In this document: piece after piece, positions 61,084-64,000 of the stretch
How positions within the stretch are numbered: position 1 is the stretch's first letter
How the letters are laid out: the number at the start of each line of letters is the position of its first letter
NCBI GenBank assembly: GCA_016192135.1
Contig: JACPUR010000018.1
Location: 1 to 64,000 of the forward strand
From: Candidatus Tectomicrobia bacterium
GTDB lineage: Bacteria > UBA8248
Length of the DNA stretch: 64,000 nucleotides
Direction of reading: 5' to 3'
The notes under the pieces: model-generated
Database searches by the model: none
Told to the model about the DNA's origin: nothing
The model's input: only the letters and a program-made list of their open reading frames with translations
Program-made: the position numbers and the translations under genes

Positions 61084-62052
61084 ATGAGCCTTGTCGCCGC
61101 CGTCCGCTGCGAGGGCTACGAGCGCGCGCACGTCGAGGAGGCGGTGGGCCGGCTCCTCGAGCTCCTGGGGGGCGCGGCCCGCTTCGCCCGGGCCGGGGAG
61201 CGCCTCCTCCTCAAGCCCAACCTCCTGAAGGGCGCCCCGCCCGAGCGGGCCGTCACCACCCATCCCGAGGTGCTGCGCGCCGCCATCGGGGCGCTCCGCG
61301 CCGCTGCCCCCGATCTCAGGCTCCGCGTCGGGGACAGCCCCGCCTGGGGCGGCTTCGAGGCCTCCGCCGAGGCGGCGGGCCTCGCGGCCATCTGCCGGGA
61401 GACAGGGGCCGCCCTCACGCCCTTCGCCGGAGGCGTGAAGACCCCCAACCCCAAGGGCCAGGTGTACGACCACCTCGTCCTCGCCCGCGAGGCGGTCGAG
61501 AACGGCGGCCTCATCAACCTCCCCAAGCTCAAGACCCATGTCCAGCTCTACATGACGGGCGCCGTGAAGAACCTCTTCGGCTGCGTGGCCGGCAAGCGCA
61601 AGGCCTGGTGGCACTTCAAGGCGGGGAACTACCAGGACTACTTCCCCCTCATGCTCGTCGAGACGGCCCGGCTCCTGGGGGCGCGCCTGCACCTCCTGGA
61701 CGCGGTGCTCGCCATGGAGGGGAACGGCCCCGCGAACGGTGTCCCCCGCCCCATGGGCCTGCTCCTGGCCTCCGAGGACCCGGTGGCCCTCGACCGGGTG
61801 GCGGTCGAAGCCGCCGGGCTCGACCCCGCCCGCCTGCGCACCCTCGAGGCCGCCCGCCTGCTGGGATGGGGGGAGACCCATCTCGCCAAGATCGAGATCG
61901 CCGGCCTTCCCCTCACCGAGGCCCGCCTGGCCCGCCCCCTGGCCGAGCCCCGGATGATCCCCATCGGCTTCAGCCTCCCCCGGGTGGTCAAGAGCACCCT
62001 CAAGCAGCAGTGGCTCCTGCGGGTCGAGGAGCCCCTGCGGCGGATCTCGTAA
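61084..62052 (+). CDS. DUF362 domain protein
   Basis: 322 aa. GERLLLKPNLLKGAPPERAVTTHPEV near residue 40, LINLPKLKTHVQLYMTGAVKNLFGCV near residue 142 and GLLLASEDPVALDRVAVEAAGL near residue 225 are typical of DUF362. Some members carry a ferredoxin-like Fe-S domain, but this one does not. Function unknown, possibly redox or Fe-S related. Confidence 0.87.
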   Translation: MSLVAAVRCEGYERAHVEEAVGRLLELLGGAARFARAGERLLLKPNLLKGAPPERAVTTHPEVLRAAIGALRAAAPDLRLRVGDSPAWGGFEASAEAAGLAAICRETGAALTPFAGGVKTPNPKGQVYDHLVLAREAVENGGLINLPKLKTHVQLYMTGAVKNLFGCVAGKRKAWWHFKAGNYQDYFPLMLVETARLLGARLHLLDAVLAMEGNGPANGVPRPMGLLLASEDPVALDRVAVEAAGLDPARLRTLEAARLLGWGETHLAKIEIAGLPLTEARLARPLAEPRMIPIGFSLPRVVKSTLKQQWLLRVEEPLRRIS

Positions 62053-62496
62053 GAAATTTTGGTTTTATCCCAAGATATTCGAGAAAATCCTGTAAAATCG
62101 GTCCATTTCCCGCCTTATCCCTGCCTTTTTAAAAGGTGAAATTCGGTGAAATATCGTGAAAATCGGTGAACGCTCAGGCTTCCAGAGGAGCGGGGGATGC
62201 TTCATGTGAGCGGGAAACCGCCCCCCCCGCGGTTGGGCCGCGCGCCCCCGGCGGTGAATATACGCCCCCGGGCGGGAAAGCCATTTACCCCATTTTCGCG
62301 CAATTTCGCGCTGGTTCCGCCATTTTCACCTCATGGATTAGAATCCGGGGGCATCCCGGGCAGGGCCAAAAAAGAGGGGGCCTTTGGGCCGCACCGCCCG
62401 CCCCGGCCCGCGCCGTACGCCCGGGGAAAGGAATCCCCCACCCCAGCGGGCGCCCCCCATGCCGCAAGCGGCGGGCCGCCCGGGAGGAGGCCCATC
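62053..62496. other. AT-rich gap with composite repeat and control region for doxX
   Basis: No gene. The first 120 bases are AT-rich with four 10-bp units at 62131-62170. The conserved block of the composite repeat is at 62241-62311. The rest (62330-62480) leads to the GGAGGAGG site before DoxX. Confidence 0.65.
62131..62311 (+). repeat. Composite repeat element, copy 2 (10-bp phased units plus conserved block)
   Basis: Four 10-bp units ending GTGAA begin at 62131, 62141, 62151 and 62161. The block at 62241-62311 contains GTGAATATACG, TTACCCCATTTTCGCGC and AATTTCGCGC and matches 7301-7370 almost base for base. Confidence 0.7.
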
Positions 62497-62874
<378 letters not shown>

Positions 62875-62906
62875 GGCGCCGGTCGCAGGAGTGGCCGGCC
62901 GATTCC

Positions 62907-63063
62907 GTAGGGGCGGACCCTCCTTCGGAGGCCGAAGCCTCCTACGGAGGGCGAAGGCCTCGTGCTCGCCCTCATCCCCCCGCCACGGGGCGAATACAAG
63001 ATTCGCCCCTACAGGTGGATCATTAACCGGTGCCCGTAGGGGCGGTTCGCGAACCGCCCCTAC
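62907..63063. repeat. GTAGGGGC-type repeats
   Basis: A mosaic at 62907-63012 (ends GGGGCGAATACAAG and ATTCGCCCCTAC) and a perfect 28-bp palindrome at 63036-63063, identical to 49004-49031. Confidence 0.8.
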
Positions 63064-63091
63064 ACCCGCCATGCCGCCGGCCCTTGCTGTA

Positions 63092-63865
63092 TCAAATATT
63101 CGATCGGCTCTGGCCCCCGTCCACGGCCCAGCAGGCGCCGTGGACGAGGCTGGCGCGGGGGCTCACCATGAACACCGCCGCCGCGGCCAGCTCCTCGGGC
63201 CGGCCGAAGCGCCCGAGCGGGAGGTCCGAGTCGATGAAGCCCTTCAAGCCGTCCGGGGCCTCCTTCACCCGGCGGTCCCAGCTCCCGCCCGGGAAGAGGA
63301 TGCTGCCGGGGGCGATGGCGTTCACCCGGATGTTGTCCTTGGCCACCTGCTGGGCCAGGGCCTTCGAGAAGCCGATGAGGGCGGCCTTGGAGGCGTTGTA
63401 GGTGGCCGAGCCGCCCCCCTCCCGGCCGTAGATGGAGGCCACGTTCAGGATGGAGCCCCCGCCCCGCTTCCTCATCTCCGGGATGGCGAGGCGCGAGAGC
63501 GCCACGGCGTGGAAGAGGTTGGTGCCGAAGGCGGCCCGCCAGTCCTCCTCCGTGAGGTCTACCACCGCGCCCGGCCTCGCCCCGCCCGCGTTGTTGACGA
63601 GAATGTCCACCCCGCCGAAGGCCTCCAGCGTCCTTTTCAGGAAGGCCTCGGGGACGCCCGGCGCGGTGATGTCCCCCTGGAAGCCGACCGCGGAGCCCTC
63701 CCGGATGGCGTTCAGCTCTTTCACCGCCTCATTCAGGCGCGCCTCCCCCCGGGCGCCCACCGCGACCCGGCAGCCCTCCCCGGCCAGCCCGCGCGCGATG
63801 TGGTAGCCCAGCCCCCGGCTCCCGCCGGAGATCATGGCGGCCTTGCCCTGGAGCATGAGGTCCAT
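63092..63865 (-). CDS. Short-chain dehydrogenase/reductase (SDR)
   Basis: 257 aa from ATG 63865 (GGAGGG about eight bases upstream). Cofactor motif GGSRGLGYHIARGLAGEG near the start, NNAGG near residue 86, and catalytic YNASKAAL with a Ser in NVASIYG. C-terminal SPRASLVHGACWAVDGGQS is the classical SDR ending. It reduces or oxidises an alcohol or ketone with NAD(P). Substrate unknown. Confidence 0.92.
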   Translation of the reverse strand: MDLMLQGKAAMISGGSRGLGYHIARGLAGEGCRVAVGARGEARLNEAVKELNAIREGSAVGFQGDITAPGVPEAFLKRTLEAFGGVDILVNNAGGARPGAVVDLTEEDWRAAFGTNLFHAVALSRLAIPEMRKRGGGSILNVASIYGREGGGSATYNASKAALIGFSKALAQQVAKDNIRVNAIAPGSILFPGGSWDRRVKEAPDGLKGFIDSDLPLGRFGRPEELAAAAVFMVSPRASLVHGACWAVDGGQSRSNI

Positions 63866-63882
63866 GGGGATACCCTCCACCC

Positions 63883-63972
63883 GTCATTCTGAGCGACCAT
63901 GGGGAGCGAAGAATCCGCTTCTGGCTCTGGCGTCAAAACAAAAGCAGATGCTTCGCTGCGCTCAGCATGACG
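63883..63972. repeat. TCATTCYGAGCG-type inverted repeat
   Basis: GTCATTCTGAGCGACC at the left and GCGCTCAGCATGACGG at the right. Inner halves GAAGAATCCGC and GCAGATGCTTCGC are inverted. Part of a GTAGGGGC repeat follows at 63981-63992. Confidence 0.75.
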
Positions 63973-64000
63973 GCAAAAACGCCGCCCCTACAGATGTGAC

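Overview
The window is a high-GC stretch of a Gram-negative-type bacterial chromosome. It carries lipoproteins with lipoboxes, periplasmic proteases, and HpnC/D/E-type squalene genes for hopanoid synthesis. The gene mix (three RidA-family proteins, several cupins, three acetamidase/formamidase paralogues, ferredoxin-type nitrite/sulfite reductase, fused HpnC-HpnD, selenoproteins) and dense families of short palindromic intergenic repeats suggest an uncultured lineage near Tectomicrobia, Methylomirabilota/Rokubacteria or Desulfobacterota. The exact phylum cannot be fixed from the sequence alone.

Layout. 1-9.5 kb: the end of a Cys-rich tandem-repeat protein, a pair of M16 peptidases (one catalytic, one lacking the zinc motif), a RidA-like protein, YqeY, a cupin, a GGCT-like protein, a lipoprotein, a zinc-ribbon membrane protein, a peroxiredoxin, a cupin, a second RidA and a half-length TSUP permease. 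9,743-25,762: an integrated element of about 16 kb bounded by a 23-bp direct repeat, with a tyrosine integrase whose stop codon lies inside the right repeat. It has a lambda-O-like replication gene with internal 18-bp iterons, a tail module (virion protein, tape measure, gp10-like protein), small regulators and two small secreted proteins. No terminase, portal or capsid gene is visible. 25.8-31.1 kb: DUF971, a DsbA-family selenoprotein and a hemD-cobA-nitrite/sulfite reductase-sirohydrochlorin chelatase operon. 31.2-33.5 kb: a toxin-antitoxin/Fic island. 33.5-39.3 kb: cupin, Gfo/Idh/MocA dehydrogenase, three acetamidase/formamidase paralogues and a sirtuin. 39.6-43.7 kb: TSP3-type lipoprotein, ilvD, a phosphatase-like selenoprotein and a SirB1-like protein. 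44-48.7 kb: a chimeric pseudogene and a squalene operon that includes a Nudix-HpnC-HpnD triple fusion. 49-55 kb: MetX fused to a NIL-like domain, a second DsbA-family selenoprotein, a third RidA, tRNA-Val, an APC permease and an exported methyltransferase. 55.3-64 kb: a Gfo/Idh/MocA dehydrogenase, PriA, a threonine-dehydratase-like enzyme, DUF362, DoxX and an SDR.

The most striking observation is three genes that each contain an in-frame TGA exactly where the family has its catalytic cysteine. Each TGA is followed by uninterrupted family-like sequence and by a hairpin placed like a bacterial SECIS. Two are DsbA-like proteins (one with C-x-x-U, one with U-x-x-C) and one is a phosphatase-like protein (H-U-x4-R). 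They imply an active selenocysteine system, although no sel genes are in the window. Naive annotation would truncate all three.

Intergenic space is rich in repeats: a GTAGGGGC palindrome family, a TCATTCYGAGCG family, and a composite element with 10-bp phased AT repeats present at 7.1 kb and 62.1 kb.
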